64,000 bases of DNA. Origin: Microbacterium lacus (lineage in GTDB: Bacteria > Actinomycetota > Actinomycetes > Actinomycetales > Microbacteriaceae). Where the stretch lies: assembly GCF_002812805.1 (NCBI RefSeq), contig NZ_NMUM01000037.1, positions 1 through 64,000 of the forward strand, read 5' to 3'. Shown here one piece after another: positions 7,475 to 17,002 of the stretch (the first letter of the stretch is position 1; every line of letters begins with the position of its first letter). A model generated the notes under the pieces. That model was given only the letters and a program-made list of their open reading frames with translations. It was not told the origin of the DNA and searched no databases. Made by a program: the position numbers and the translations under genes.

Positions 7475-8284
7475 ATGACTTGCCCCGCGAAGAGCGCAAC
7501 CCAGAACGCCCACCGCACCCCACCCGCCGTCCGAGGCCTCCGCCGCGCGGCGATCGTTGTCGTCATCGTGTCTCTACTGCTCGCCGGAGTGCTGGGAATC
7601 GTCGCGCTGCTGTCCGGCGATTTCGGCGAGACGCAGGGCCGCATCCTCCTCACGACCCTCGTCGTGGCGGCGTTCGGGCTCACCGCGCTTTGTCATCTGG
7701 CGATCGCGTCTCACCGGTTCCGCCTCGTCGGGTACATCGGCATCGCCGCGAGCGTTGCGGCACTCATCCCCGCGCTGGTTCTCATCTGGTCGTGGTTCGA
7801 CCTCAGCGAATCGACGAGCGACTGGTTCCGCGCGCTCGGCGTCCTGACGATCCTGGCCGTCACCCTGGCGCAGGCGAACCTCTTGCTCCGCTCCGCGTCG
7901 TCCACGCGCCGGATCGTTCACATCGGTCTTACGATCACGCTCGTCGCCGCCGCGATCGTCGCGATCATGCTGTGGCTGCCGATCCTGACGGAGGGCGATA
8001 TCCCCGGCAGCAACACCGACTACTGGCGGTTCTTCGGGGTGATCGCGATCATCGACGTGATCGGTACCATCGCCGTGCCGATCATCGGGCTCGTCGTGCG
8101 CGGCCGTCCCGACGACGGGTCACGCCTGGCACTCGACGTTCCCGGGGACCTCCTCGCTCGGATCGACGCGGCCGCAGCGGTTTCGGGCATGGACCGCGAA
8201 CGTGCAGCCGTGGCGGCATTGCGACGCGGACTCGACGATCAGCCCACCGCGAGGGAAGCTTCCATACCCGAACCCACGGCCTAG
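7475..8284 (+). CDS. Membrane protein with cytosolic helical tail
   Basis: A 269-residue protein of unknown function. Five or six hydrophobic segments are visible (about residues 25-50, 60-85, 88-108, 120-145, 150-172 and 185-208). A soluble tail follows, reading LALDVPGDLLARIDAAAA and DRERAAVAALRRGLDD, which looks like a short strand plus two helices of ribbon-helix-helix type. No family was recognised. The start is supported by a -10 element at leaderless distance. It stands alone and converges with the esterase gene, with only a few bases between the stops. Confidence 0.7.
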   Translation: MTCPAKSATQNAHRTPPAVRGLRRAAIVVVIVSLLLAGVLGIVALLSGDFGETQGRILLTTLVVAAFGLTALCHLAIASHRFRLVGYIGIAASVAALIPALVLIWSWFDLSESTSDWFRALGVLTILAVTLAQANLLLRSASSTRRIVHIGLTITLVAAAIVAIMLWLPILTEGDIPGSNTDYWRFFGVIAIIDVIGTIAVPIIGLVVRGRPDDGSRLALDVPGDLLARIDAAAAVSGMDRERAAVAALRRGLDDQPTAREASIPEPTA

Positions 8285-8291
8285 CTCGAGA

Positions 8292-9146
8292 TCAGGGCGA
8301 TCCCTTCAGATGCGCCGCCGTCGCACCGAGGACCGCCGGGTCGTCGAACAACGGATCCTCGTGCGTCGCCCCGCGGACGAGGAGCATCGACACCGGAGCA
8401 TCCGCACTCAGCAGAGCGTCACGGAGAGCCTCGGAATGGGATGCAGGAATCAGCGCGTCCTCGTCACCGTGGATCAGCAAGACGGGGCCGACAGCCGACG
8501 CCGCGTGAGCGATCGGACTGGCATCACGCAGGAGCGACGCGGATGTGTCGTCGTTCGCATCTCCCAGCCCGAGCAGCATGCGCTCGAACGGTGGCACCGC
8601 CACGCCGGGTGGCAGGAACGCGGGCATCCGGGCGCCTGGTGACGCCGGGGCGTCCGTCATCAACGTCAGATCGGTCGGCGGAAACCACGCGACGGTTGCA
8701 TCGGGGCACGCATCGGGGGTGGCATCGGGGCCTCCGGTGGACTGCTCGGCGGCGACCAGGGCGGCCATCAAGGCGAGGTGACCACCGGCGGAGCATCCCC
8801 ACAACGTCACGCGACCCGAGAGTGCGACCCCTCGTTCGCGAAAGAGGGCGGGTACGGCGTCCAACGCAGCTCGAACGTCGTGCAGTTGTGCCGGCCACTG
8901 CGCTTCGTCCGACAGCCGGTACTCGATCGAGGCGATCGCGATGCCCGCAGCTGCGACCGCGACGAGCCGCTCCTCGGCCCGGTCTGCGCGTGACCCGCGG
9001 GCCCAGCCCCCACCGTGCAGATAAATCGCAATGGGCACAGGCAACACAGCACCCGATCCGGACACCGGCCAGTGCAGATCGCATCGGAGCGCGCGACCGG
9101 ATGCCTCGCTGTAGACGACGTCGGTCTCCGCATGCACGGGGTTCAT
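8292..9146 (-). CDS. Alpha/beta hydrolase, HSL-type esterase
   Basis: A 284-residue cytosolic esterase. The oxyanion motif HGGGW is at about residue 44, the nucleophile elbow GCSAGG at about 117 holds the catalytic Ser, Asp comes from HGDEDALIP and His from GATHEDPLF. The set matches the hormone-sensitive lipase/carboxylesterase family, acting on short-chain esters. Its ATG overlaps the stop of the upstream luciferase-like gene, so the two are one operon; ester cleavage after a Baeyer-Villiger-type or other oxidation would make sense but is inference. Confidence 0.85.
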   Translation of the reverse strand: MNPVHAETDVVYSEASGRALRCDLHWPVSGSGAVLPVPIAIYLHGGGWARGSRADRAEERLVAVAAAGIAIASIEYRLSDEAQWPAQLHDVRAALDAVPALFRERGVALSGRVTLWGCSAGGHLALMAALVAAEQSTGGPDATPDACPDATVAWFPPTDLTLMTDAPASPGARMPAFLPPGVAVPPFERMLLGLGDANDDTSASLLRDASPIAHAASAVGPVLLIHGDEDALIPASHSEALRDALLSADAPVSMLLVRGATHEDPLFDDPAVLGATAAHLKGSP

Positions 9147-10192
9147 CCGGCGATTCCTCTCGAGCCCATGTGGTCGCGAATGCCCGGCATCAGACCGGCG
9201 AACGCTCGCAGATTTGCGAGGCTCTCTTCCAGTCCCATATCTCCCTGATACAACTGCGCCTCGATCATGTTTGCGTCCATCTGATCAAGCTGGGCGATGA
9301 GCTGGTCGCGCACACTACCGGCACTCCCCACGATGGCCGTGCCGCGCTCAAGCATGACGGTCCCGTCGAAAGCGCCGTCGAACCCCGTGATCCCGCGATC
9401 GTGCCACAACTTCAATACCCGGGTCGCGAAGAACTCCTGGGCGGCCAGAAAGCGGTCCTCGGCCTCGGCATCGTTCGAACCGATCAGCACGGACATCGTC
9501 GGGCCGACGCGAGGCATCCTGACGTGAGCGTTCAGACGTGTCGCGTCATCCTGAGAATCACGCCAGGCGGCCCAGTACGTCTCGACCGTTTCTACGAACT
9601 CGCCGGCGTTCCACCGTCCGAGGAAGTTGATGGCATTGCGGCCGGCCCACTCGGCCGTACGTGGATTGCTCGACGCGTACCAGAGGGGCGGGTACGGGCG
9701 CTGCACCGGCAACACCGACAGTGTGGCTGGTTCACGCTCGGGATCTTCCGGATGCTTCAGCACCCCGGTCGTCCACGCCTCGAGCAGCGCGACGAGGCTT
9801 CTGTCGTAGATGCCTCGAGCGTCGTCACCCGCAACGCCGAAGTATCCCAGCTCGATCGGGCTGATCCCGCTGCCGATACCCAGGTCGATTCGTCCGGCGC
9901 TCAGGTTATCGACGACCGCCACCTCTTCGGCGAGTCGAAGGGGTTCGTAAGCGGGGAGAACGTAGACCATCGCGCCGATCCGCATTCGGTCGGTCCGCTG
10001 GCTGAGGGCGGCCAGGAAGAGGTTCGGCGACGGGATGACCGAGAGGTCCGTGCCGTGATGTTCGGTCGCGTGGTAGTGGGCGAAACCGAGACGCTCGGCC
10101 TCGACCGCGAGTGTCAGGCGCGCGTCGATCACCTCGCCGGGTGTGCCGGTACCCAGGTCGAACGAGTCGAAGATGCCGAACGCGAATGTCAT
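9143..10192 (-). CDS. LLM-class flavin-dependent monooxygenase
   Basis: A 349-residue luciferase-like protein that would use reduced flavin and oxygen on an unknown substrate. Typical features are the N-terminal strand MTFAFGIFDSF, EAERLGFAHYHATEHHG, RIGAMVYVLPAYEPLRLAEEVAVVDNLS (in pieces) and the GRIDLGIGSG loop that binds the flavin phosphate. ATG 10192 is preceded by GGAGCACC, a good ribosome site, although the open frame extends much further upstream. The hydrolase follows with a 4-base overlap. Confidence 0.87.
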   Translation of the reverse strand: MTFAFGIFDSFDLGTGTPGEVIDARLTLAVEAERLGFAHYHATEHHGTDLSVIPSPNLFLAALSQRTDRMRIGAMVYVLPAYEPLRLAEEVAVVDNLSAGRIDLGIGSGISPIELGYFGVAGDDARGIYDRSLVALLEAWTTGVLKHPEDPEREPATLSVLPVQRPYPPLWYASSNPRTAEWAGRNAINFLGRWNAGEFVETVETYWAAWRDSQDDATRLNAHVRMPRVGPTMSVLIGSNDAEAEDRFLAAQEFFATRVLKLWHDRGITGFDGAFDGTVMLERGTAIVGSAGSVRDQLIAQLDQMDANMIEAQLYQGDMGLEESLANLRAFAGLMPGIRDHMGSRGIAG

Positions 10193-10291
10193 GGTGCTCC
10201 TTTGCTCCCCGGCGCCTGTGTTCCACGCCGTCGCGTCCTCCTGGGTCGCGGCCTTCTGCGACGATAGCCCGAGAAGGACGTGAGGAGACGC

Positions 10292-10798
10292 ATGAATGGG
10301 AACGACGAGGATCTTCCCCTCGACCCCGACCTCGATGCGGCGGAGACACCGAGCGGGGCATCTCGCCCGATCCATCTGCGCCCCGGCGCGCTGCTGCTCG
10401 TTTTCGCCGGCGGAACGCTCGGCACCGCCGCCCGTGAAGCGCTCAGCCTGGCTTTTCCTCCCCTCGACGGCATCCCGTATGCCATTTTCGGCATCAACAT
10501 CACCGGAGCTCTGCTTCTGGGTGTGCTGCTCGAGTCGCTCGTTCGTCGCGGCCCCGATCGCGGCGGACGCCAACGCCTGCGGTTGCTGCTCGGTACCGGC
10601 GTCATGGGCGGGTTCACGACGTACAGCGCCCTCGCACTCGATTCGGCACGCCTGCTCGGGTCCGGTTCGATCGGCGCTGGAGCTGCCTATGGCATCGGGA
10701 CGGTTATCGTCGGAGCCGCCGCGACATGGGCCGGGATCGCTCTCGCCGCCGCCGCGCATCGCCGAACGCCACACATGCCGAACGGGGGCGCCCGATGA
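10292..10798 (+). CDS. crcB: Fluoride channel CrcB/Fluc, first subunit
   Basis: A 168-residue membrane protein with four hydrophobic segments after a 40-residue hydrophilic N-terminus. The family signatures GGTLGTAARE, GINITGALLLG and GTGVMGGFTTYS are all present; the Asn and the TTYS/Phe boxes line the fluoride pore. Two-gene Fluc systems form a heterodimer, and the partner starts 4 bases before this stop. ATG 10292 was picked for the GAGGAG site just upstream rather than GTG 10280. No fluoride riboswitch was found in the 100-bp leader. Confidence 0.92.
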   Translation: MNGNDEDLPLDPDLDAAETPSGASRPIHLRPGALLLVFAGGTLGTAAREALSLAFPPLDGIPYAIFGINITGALLLGVLLESLVRRGPDRGGRQRLRLLLGTGVMGGFTTYSALALDSARLLGSGSIGAGAAYGIGTVIVGAAATWAGIALAAAAHRRTPHMPNGGAR

Positions 10799-11175
10799 CT
10801 CCGCTCGTATTCGTCGCCGTCGCCGTCGCCGGCGGACTGGGCGCGGCATCTCGACTACTGCTCGACGGGATCATCCGAACCCGCGTTTCGGGACGGATCC
10901 CGTTGGCCACGATCATCATCAATGTGACCGGATCGCTCGCACTGGGGTTCGTCGCCGGATTCGCCGCCGGCCATCTGGTTTCGGATGGTTGGTACGCCGT
11001 TGTCGGAGCCGGATTCCTCGGCGGCTATACGACCTTCTCGACGGCCAGCTTCGAAACCGTGCGCCTGCTGCAAGAGCGCAAGTGGCTCGCGGGCGCCCTC
11101 AATGGGCTCGGCGTGCTCGTCGTCACCACCCTGATGGCCGGGTTCGGCCTGTGGATCGGCGGCTCCGTCGTATGA
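10795..11175 (+). CDS. crcB: Fluoride channel CrcB/Fluc, second subunit
   Basis: A 126-residue four-helix protein carrying GGLGAASRLLLD, IINVTGSLALG and GAGFLGGYTTFSTASFET, the CrcB pore motifs. It exports fluoride across the membrane as a dual-topology partner of the preceding gene. The ATGA overlap with that gene points to one-to-one production of the two halves. The end converges with the ABC exporter operon 13 bases away. Confidence 0.93.
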   Translation: MTPLVFVAVAVAGGLGAASRLLLDGIIRTRVSGRIPLATIIINVTGSLALGFVAGFAAGHLVSDGWYAVVGAGFLGGYTTFSTASFETVRLLQERKWLAGALNGLGVLVVTTLMAGFGLWIGGSVV

Positions 11176-11188
11176 CCTCCTCGGTCAC

Positions 11189-13249
11189 CTAGGCGCCGGA
11201 CTGCTCCGGCACGACGTCTTCGGCGATGATCTCGACAGCACCCGTGACGGGGTTCTGGACGGTCTCTTCGCTCATCGGCGCGTTGAACTGGGCGTTGTAG
11301 AGGCGCCAATAGGCGCCCTTCGCGGCGAGCAGTTCCGCGTGGTTGCCCTGCTCGACGATCGAGCCGTGCTCCATGACGACGATCACGTCGGCGTCGCGAA
11401 TCGTCGACAACCGGTGCGCGATCACGAAAGCTGTGCGGTTCTCGCGGAGCTTCGACATGGCGCGCTGAATCAGCACCTCGGTGCGTGTGTCGACCGACGA
11501 CGTCGCCTCGTCGAGGATCAGCAGGCGCGGGTCGGCGAGAAAGGCGCGCGCGATCGTGACGAGCTGCCGCTCCCCCACGCTGAGGTTGGTGGCCTCGTCG
11601 TCGAGCTGGGTGTCGTAGCCATCCGGCAGCGCGTGCACGAAGCGGTCGACATAGGCGGCGGATGCTGCGGCCACCATCTCTTCTTCGGTAGCCTCCGGCC
11701 GGCCGTACAGGATGTTGTCGCGAATCGTCCCGGCGAACAGCCACGTGTCCTGCAGCACCATGCCCGTCCGTGAACGCAGGTCGTCGCGCGACATCCGTCG
11801 GGTGTCCACGGCGTCAGCCGGCGAGGTCCCCAGGGCGATCGAGCCCTCGTCCACGTCATAGAAGCGCATGATCAGGTTGACGAGCGTCGTCTTGCCTGCG
11901 CCCGTCGGCCCGACGATCGCGACCGTGCTGCCGGGGCGAGCCGTGAGGTTCAGCCCCTCGATCAGCGCGGTGTCGGGGACGTACCGGAACGAGACATCCT
12001 GGAACTCCAGCAGACCGGCGTCTTCGGGTACCGACTCGGCCGCCTCGGGATCGGGCTCCTCCTCGTCCTCGTCGAGGAGTTCGAAGACCCGCTCCGCGCT
12101 CGCCACTCCGGACTGCAGCAGGTTCGCCATCGACCCCAGCTGGCTGAGCGGCTGGCTGAACTGGCGCGAGTACTGGATGAATGCCTGCACATCACCGATC
12201 GAGATGATGCCCGCGGCTACCTGCAGTCCACCGACCACGGCGATCGCGACGTACACGAGGTTTCCGACGAAGGTCATCGCCGGCATGATGATGCCCGAGA
12301 TGAACTGGGCACCGAAGCTCGCGCGGTAGACGCGCGTGTTCTCGTCCGCGAACGCGGCCTCGACCTCGCGCTGGTGACCGTAGACCTTCACGAGCGCGTG
12401 ACCCGAGTACGTCTCTTCGACGCGCGCGTTCAGGATGCCTGTCTGTTTCCACTGCTCGACGAACAGTTTCTGCGAGCGCCGCGCGACGAGCACGGTGATG
12501 ACGATCGTCAGCGGGATCGTGACGAGCGCGATCAGGGCCAGAACCGGCGAGATCAGGAACATCATGAGCAGGACGCCGATGACGGTGAGCAGTGACGTGA
12601 TGACCTGCGACAGCGTCTGCTGCAGGGACTGACCGATGTTGTCGACGTCGTTCGTGACACGGCTCAGCAGGTCACCCCGCTGAACCCGGTCGAAGTAGCT
12701 GAGCGGCAACCGGTGGATCTTGTCCTCGACCTGCATCCGCAGACGGTGCATCGCGCGCTGGACGACGCCGTTCAGGATGCGCGCCTGGAACAGCGCGAAG
12801 ACGCTGGCGAAGACATAGACCGCGAGGACGAGCAGGAGGACCTGGCTCAGCTGGACGAAGTCGACTCCCGCGCCCGGAACGAAGGTCATCGACCGCAGCA
12901 TGTCGGCTTGTTCGGTCTGCCCCGCGGCGACGAGCTGGTCGATCACCTGTTGCTGCGTCGTGCCCGAGGGGAACTGCAGCGACGTGAATCCCGCGAAGAC
13001 GATGTTCGTGGCCTCGCCGAGCAGCTTCGGACCCGTCACGCTCAGTCCGACGCTCAATACACCGAGCACGATCACGAAGACGAGCAGCGCCCGGTCCTGC
13101 CGGAGCGAGCCGAGGAGACGCTTTGCCGAGGCCCCGAAGTTCTGCGGCTTCGCGACCGGCATACCCATCCCGCCCATGGGCCCGCGGCCGCCCATCGGGC
13201 CGCGGGGCGCGGGCGGCGGGGTCGCGGCCGACGCGTTGCGATCGCTCAT
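11189..13249 (-). CDS. ABC exporter half, catalytic ATP site
   Basis: A 686-residue fusion of a six-helix exporter membrane domain (about residues 50-360) and a nucleotide-binding domain. The NBD has GPTGAGKTT, a variant signature LSVGERQ and ILDEATSSVD with the catalytic Glu. A Gly/Met/Pro-rich N-terminus of about 30 residues precedes the membrane part. It starts inside the stop of the partner gene, so the two form a heterodimer of the kind seen in BmrCD or TM287/288. Drug or lipid export is likely; the substrate is unknown. Confidence 0.88.
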   Translation of the reverse strand: MSDRNASAATPPPAPRGPMGGRGPMGGMGMPVAKPQNFGASAKRLLGSLRQDRALLVFVIVLGVLSVGLSVTGPKLLGEATNIVFAGFTSLQFPSGTTQQQVIDQLVAAGQTEQADMLRSMTFVPGAGVDFVQLSQVLLLVLAVYVFASVFALFQARILNGVVQRAMHRLRMQVEDKIHRLPLSYFDRVQRGDLLSRVTNDVDNIGQSLQQTLSQVITSLLTVIGVLLMMFLISPVLALIALVTIPLTIVITVLVARRSQKLFVEQWKQTGILNARVEETYSGHALVKVYGHQREVEAAFADENTRVYRASFGAQFISGIIMPAMTFVGNLVYVAIAVVGGLQVAAGIISIGDVQAFIQYSRQFSQPLSQLGSMANLLQSGVASAERVFELLDEDEEEPDPEAAESVPEDAGLLEFQDVSFRYVPDTALIEGLNLTARPGSTVAIVGPTGAGKTTLVNLIMRFYDVDEGSIALGTSPADAVDTRRMSRDDLRSRTGMVLQDTWLFAGTIRDNILYGRPEATEEEMVAAASAAYVDRFVHALPDGYDTQLDDEATNLSVGERQLVTIARAFLADPRLLILDEATSSVDTRTEVLIQRAMSKLRENRTAFVIAHRLSTIRDADVIVVMEHGSIVEQGNHAELLAAKGAYWRLYNAQFNAPMSEETVQNPVTGAVEIIAEDVVPEQSGA

Positions 13250-14979
13250 GCCGAGGCCTCCACGCTCTCCTGAGATTCGACGATCTCGCGATACGTCTCG
13301 CTCGTCTCGAGAAGTTCCGTGTGCGTGCCGAGCCCGACGATCTGGCCGTGGTCGATCACGACGATCTGGTCGGCGTCCCGCACCGTGCTGACCCGCTGGG
13401 CGACGACAAGGCGTGTCGCGTCTGGCACGTGTTTTGTGAGAGCGGCACGGAGCGTGGCATCCGTTGCGACATCCAGCGCCGAGAACGAGTCGTCGAAGAT
13501 GTAGATGTCGGGCCGTTTGACGAGCGCCCGCGCGATCGCCAGGCGCTGGCGCTGCCCACCCGAGACGTTCGTCCCGCCCTGCGCGATCGGCTCCTCGAGC
13601 CCGAGTGGCATCTCGGCGACGAACTCCCGCCCCTGGGCGATCTCGAGGGCATGCCAGAGATCGTCGTCCGTAGCATCCGCGTTGCCGTATCGCAGGTTCG
13701 ACGCGACCGTGCCCGAGAACAGGAATGCGCGCTGGGGCATCAACCCGATCCGCGCCCACAGTTCGTCCGGATCCCACTCGCGCACATCGACGCCGCCCAC
13801 CCGAACCGTGCCCGCCGTGGCGTCGAAGAGCCTCGGTACGAGCCCGATCAGCGTGGACTTGCCCGCTCCGGTCGATCCGATGATCGCGGTCGTGGTGCCC
13901 GCGGCGACGCGGAAGGTGATGTTCTTCAGCACCGGCTCGTCGGCTCCCGGGTACGAGAACTCGACGCCGTCGAAGTCGATGTCTGCACGGAACGCGTGCG
14001 GCCGCACCGGCGAAGCGGCCGTGACGACCGACGAGTCCGTCGCCAGCACCTCGCCGATCCGGTTCGCACTCACCGCCGCGCGCGGGATCATCACGAACAT
14101 GAATGTGGCCATCATGACGCCCATGAGAATCTGCATCAGGTATTGCAAGAAGGCGAAGAGGGTTCCGATCTCGGCATCCCCGGCCTGGATCTGGAAGGCC
14201 CCGAACCAGATGACCGCGACGCCCGAGACATTCATGACGAGCATGATCGCCGGAAACATCAGGGCCATCAGGTTGCCGGCACGCAGCCCGGTCTCGGCAA
14301 CACCCTCGCTGCCGCTTCGGAAGCGGGCCCGCTCCTCGTCCTCACGCACGAACGCACGGATCACTCGGATGCCGGTCAGTTGTTCGCGCATGACCTGATT
14401 GATGCGATCGATCCGCGTCTGCATGAGCTGGAAGTAGGGCACCATCCGCACGATGATGAGGCTCACGACGATCAGCAGGACGGGGATGCTGACCGCCATC
14501 AACCACGACAGCCCGACATCCTGGCGCACCGCCAAGACGACCCCGCCGATCGCGAGGATGGGCGCCGCGACCATCAGGGTCGCCGTGACCTGCACGAGCA
14601 TCTGCACCTGCTGGACGTCGTTCGTGTTGCGGGTGATCAACGACGGCGTGCCGAACTGTCCGACCTCGCGCTGCGAAAAGCTCACAACCCGCTCGAACAG
14701 GGCGGCGCGGATGTCGCGCCCCATTCCCATCGCGAGCTTCGATCCGAAGTACACGGCGATGATCGCGCACACGACCTGCACGACGGTGATGCCGAGCATC
14801 AGCGCCCCCACGGACCAGATGTACGGGATGTCGCCGGTCACGACGCCGTTGTCGATGATGTCGGCGCTCAGCGTGGGCAACAGCAGGGACGCGATCGACT
14901 GCCCCAACTGGAAGACGATCACACCGATCAGCAGCGGCCACGCCGGCTTGAGATAACGGACCAGCAGGCTCCAGAGCAC
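13246..14979 (-). CDS. ABC exporter half, degenerate ATP site
   Basis: A 577-residue membrane-NBD half transporter. Motifs are GSTGAGKST, a canonical signature VSGGQRQRLAIARAL and Walker B IYIFDDSFSALD, where Asp replaces the catalytic Glu. That change marks the non-hydrolysing subunit of heterodimeric exporters, and the next gene supplies the Glu. The start is GTG 14979. It is the first gene of the pair; a 17-codon open frame of uncertain meaning lies upstream at 15026-15076. Confidence 0.88.
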   Translation of the reverse strand: MLWSLLVRYLKPAWPLLIGVIVFQLGQSIASLLLPTLSADIIDNGVVTGDIPYIWSVGALMLGITVVQVVCAIIAVYFGSKLAMGMGRDIRAALFERVVSFSQREVGQFGTPSLITRNTNDVQQVQMLVQVTATLMVAAPILAIGGVVLAVRQDVGLSWLMAVSIPVLLIVVSLIIVRMVPYFQLMQTRIDRINQVMREQLTGIRVIRAFVREDEERARFRSGSEGVAETGLRAGNLMALMFPAIMLVMNVSGVAVIWFGAFQIQAGDAEIGTLFAFLQYLMQILMGVMMATFMFVMIPRAAVSANRIGEVLATDSSVVTAASPVRPHAFRADIDFDGVEFSYPGADEPVLKNITFRVAAGTTTAIIGSTGAGKSTLIGLVPRLFDATAGTVRVGGVDVREWDPDELWARIGLMPQRAFLFSGTVASNLRYGNADATDDDLWHALEIAQGREFVAEMPLGLEEPIAQGGTNVSGGQRQRLAIARALVKRPDIYIFDDSFSALDVATDATLRAALTKHVPDATRLVVAQRVSTVRDADQIVVIDHGQIVGLGTHTELLETSETYREIVESQESVEASA

Positions 14980-15103
14980 GGTCAGGCCTTTCTGCGGGTC
15001 GCGCCCGCGCGCATCTTCGTCGTACTCAGAACTCGAGCGCCTCGTCGAACTCCTGCTCGAGCACCCCAGGACCCATTCTGCAACGCACGATCGGGCCGTG
15101 CGG

Positions 15104-17002
15104 TCACCGCGTCGCGCGAAGAGCCCACAGGATCACGATCACGTCGATGCCCTCTTGCAACCAGGCGCCCACGATCGCGGGGATCAGACCGAAGGCGGCG
15201 AGCAGCATCAGGATGACGCTGAGCGACAGGCCGATCCAGATGCTCTGCAGAGCGATGCCGACGGTTTCACGACCGATGGCGATCGTCGTGGCAACGCGAC
15301 CGACGTCGTCCCGCAGGATCACCACGTCGGCGGCCTCACTCGCCGCGGTCGCACCCCGGGCACCCATCGCCATGCCGACGTCAGCCACAGCAAGAACCGG
15401 GGCGTCGTTGATCCCGTCACCGACCATGACGACCGGCCGCGGAATCGCTGCTGCCACGACGGAGACCTTCTCGGCCGGCAGGCAATTCGCGTGCACTTCG
15501 CTGATCCCGAGCGACGCCGCCACGTGTTCGGCGGTCTGACGGTCATCGCCTGTGAGCATCATCGTGTTGCGCACGCCGAGCGCACGCAGTGCGCGCAACA
15601 TCGCCGCGGCCTCGGGTCGAACCTCGTCACGGAACACGAGTGCTCCCCCGTAGTGACCCCCGATCGCGACGTAGATCGCCATCTCTCCCGGGGCGAGATC
15701 CGTGCGCGAGACTTCCGCCGAGATGTGATCGGCGATGAATGTTCGCTTGCCGACGGCGACGACGTTGCCTTCGACGGTGGCCGTGACGCCGTGGGCCGTC
15801 ACCTCGCGGGCGTCCTCGGATGCGGGTGCGCGGACTCCCGCTGCGTGCGCCCCCGCGAGCGTGGCCGCGGCGAGGGTATGCGTGGAGTTCGCCTCCACCG
15901 CCGCTGCCAGCCGCAGCAGATCCGTGGAATCCTCGCCGCTCGCCGGACGGGTGTCGACGAGGGTCGGTTCCCCGCGTGTGAGGGTTCCGGTTTTGTCGAA
16001 CGCGACGTTTCGTGTGCGAAACAGCTTCTCGAGCGTCGCGCTCGTGCGGATGATGATGCCCTCGCGGGCCGCGCGACTCATCCCCGCCATGAATGCGACA
16101 GGGGCGGCGATGATGAGCGGGCAGGGGGTCGCGACGACGAGCACCTCGGCGAAGCGCACCGGATCCCCGGACAGCGCCCAGGCGAGTCCGGCGATCGAAT
16201 ACGCGACGAGTGCGAACGGCAGGGCGAATCGGTCGGCAAGTCGCACCATCGGTGCCTTGCTGCTCGCGGCACCCTCGACGAGTGCGATGATCTGCTGGTA
16301 CTGGCTGTCCATCGCCACCCGCTCGACCTCGAGGACGACGGCCGAGGAGCCATTGACCGCCCCGCTCATCACGGTCTCGCCCACGGTCCTGTCAACGGGC
16401 AGACTCTCGCCGGTCAGCGAGGACTCATCGAACGATCCCGCGGCTTCGGCCAAGATCCCATCGACGGGCACGACCTCGCCGGTTCGCACGAGGATCCGCT
16501 CGCCCGCCGCGATGTCATCGACGGGAACATCCTCGATCTCTCCGTCGGCACGAACGCGATGGGCGATCTGTGGACGCCGCGACAGCAACGCCGTGAGATC
16601 TCGCTGCGCGCGGTTCGCGGCGTACGCTTCGAGTGCATCCCCGGTCGTCAGCATCAGCACGACGACGAGAGCGGCCCAGAATTCGCCGACCAGCACCGCC
16701 GCAACGATCGCGGTCACGGCGATGATGTCGACACCGAATGCACCGTGCCGGATCTTCACGAGCATGGACCACGCCGACCGGGCGGCCATGACCAGAACGA
16801 ACGCCGCGATCAGGCCGGTCGCCGCTGCCGTCCAGGGCGTGAGCTGCAGAACGCCCGCGACCGCCGCGACGGCCAATGTCGCAACCACCCACGGGAACCC
16901 ACGCGCGAGCGACAGCACGGTCCGTGACCGTCTCTCGTCGCCCGTCGAGCCGACGCTGGGTTCGACGGACTCGGCCTCGCCTGTTCCACGCGCAGACTTC
17001 AC
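15104..17002 (-). CDS. Heavy-metal P1B-type ATPase
   Basis: A 632-residue metal pump. Visible are the actuator loop SLTGES (about 195-200), the membrane metal site TPCPL (292-296), the phosphorylation site DKTGTLT (Asp336) and GDGINDAP. The usual CPC is TPC, as in the P1B-5 group linked to Ni2+/Fe2+, and the HP motif reads STHTLA (His375-Thr). There is no N-terminal metal-binding domain. It starts with GTG overlapping the response regulator stop and so is the last gene of the Dos-like operon. Metal specificity is inference. Confidence 0.87.
   Translation of the reverse strand: MKSARGTGEAESVEPSVGSTGDERRSRTVLSLARGFPWVVATLAVAAVAGVLQLTPWTAAATGLIAAFVLVMAARSAWSMLVKIRHGAFGVDIIAVTAIVAAVLVGEFWAALVVVLMLTTGDALEAYAANRAQRDLTALLSRRPQIAHRVRADGEIEDVPVDDIAAGERILVRTGEVVPVDGILAEAAGSFDESSLTGESLPVDRTVGETVMSGAVNGSSAVVLEVERVAMDSQYQQIIALVEGAASSKAPMVRLADRFALPFALVAYSIAGLAWALSGDPVRFAEVLVVATPCPLIIAAPVAFMAGMSRAAREGIIIRTSATLEKLFRTRNVAFDKTGTLTRGEPTLVDTRPASGEDSTDLLRLAAAVEANSTHTLAAATLAGAHAAGVRAPASEDAREVTAHGVTATVEGNVVAVGKRTFIADHISAEVSRTDLAPGEMAIYVAIGGHYGGALVFRDEVRPEAAAMLRALRALGVRNTMMLTGDDRQTAEHVAASLGISEVHANCLPAEKVSVVAAAIPRPVVMVGDGINDAPVLAVADVGMAMGARGATAASEAADVVILRDDVGRVATTIAIGRETVGIALQSIWIGLSLSVILMLLAAFGLIPAIVGAWLQEGIDVIVILWALRATR

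Noticed and set aside
10193..10291. Possible fluoride riboswitch before crcB
   Set aside because: The leader is only 100 bp and lacks the conserved riboswitch core; a normal ribosome site explains the start.
10193..10849. N-terminal extension of the luciferase-like protein
   Set aside because: The open frame continues across the crcB gene, but GGAGCACC-ATG at 10192 and the family length mark the true start.
13123..15216. Long plus-strand open frames opposite the ABC exporter genes
   Set aside because: Antisense shadows caused by high GC; Arg/His-rich composition, no motifs, and the minus-strand genes are certain.
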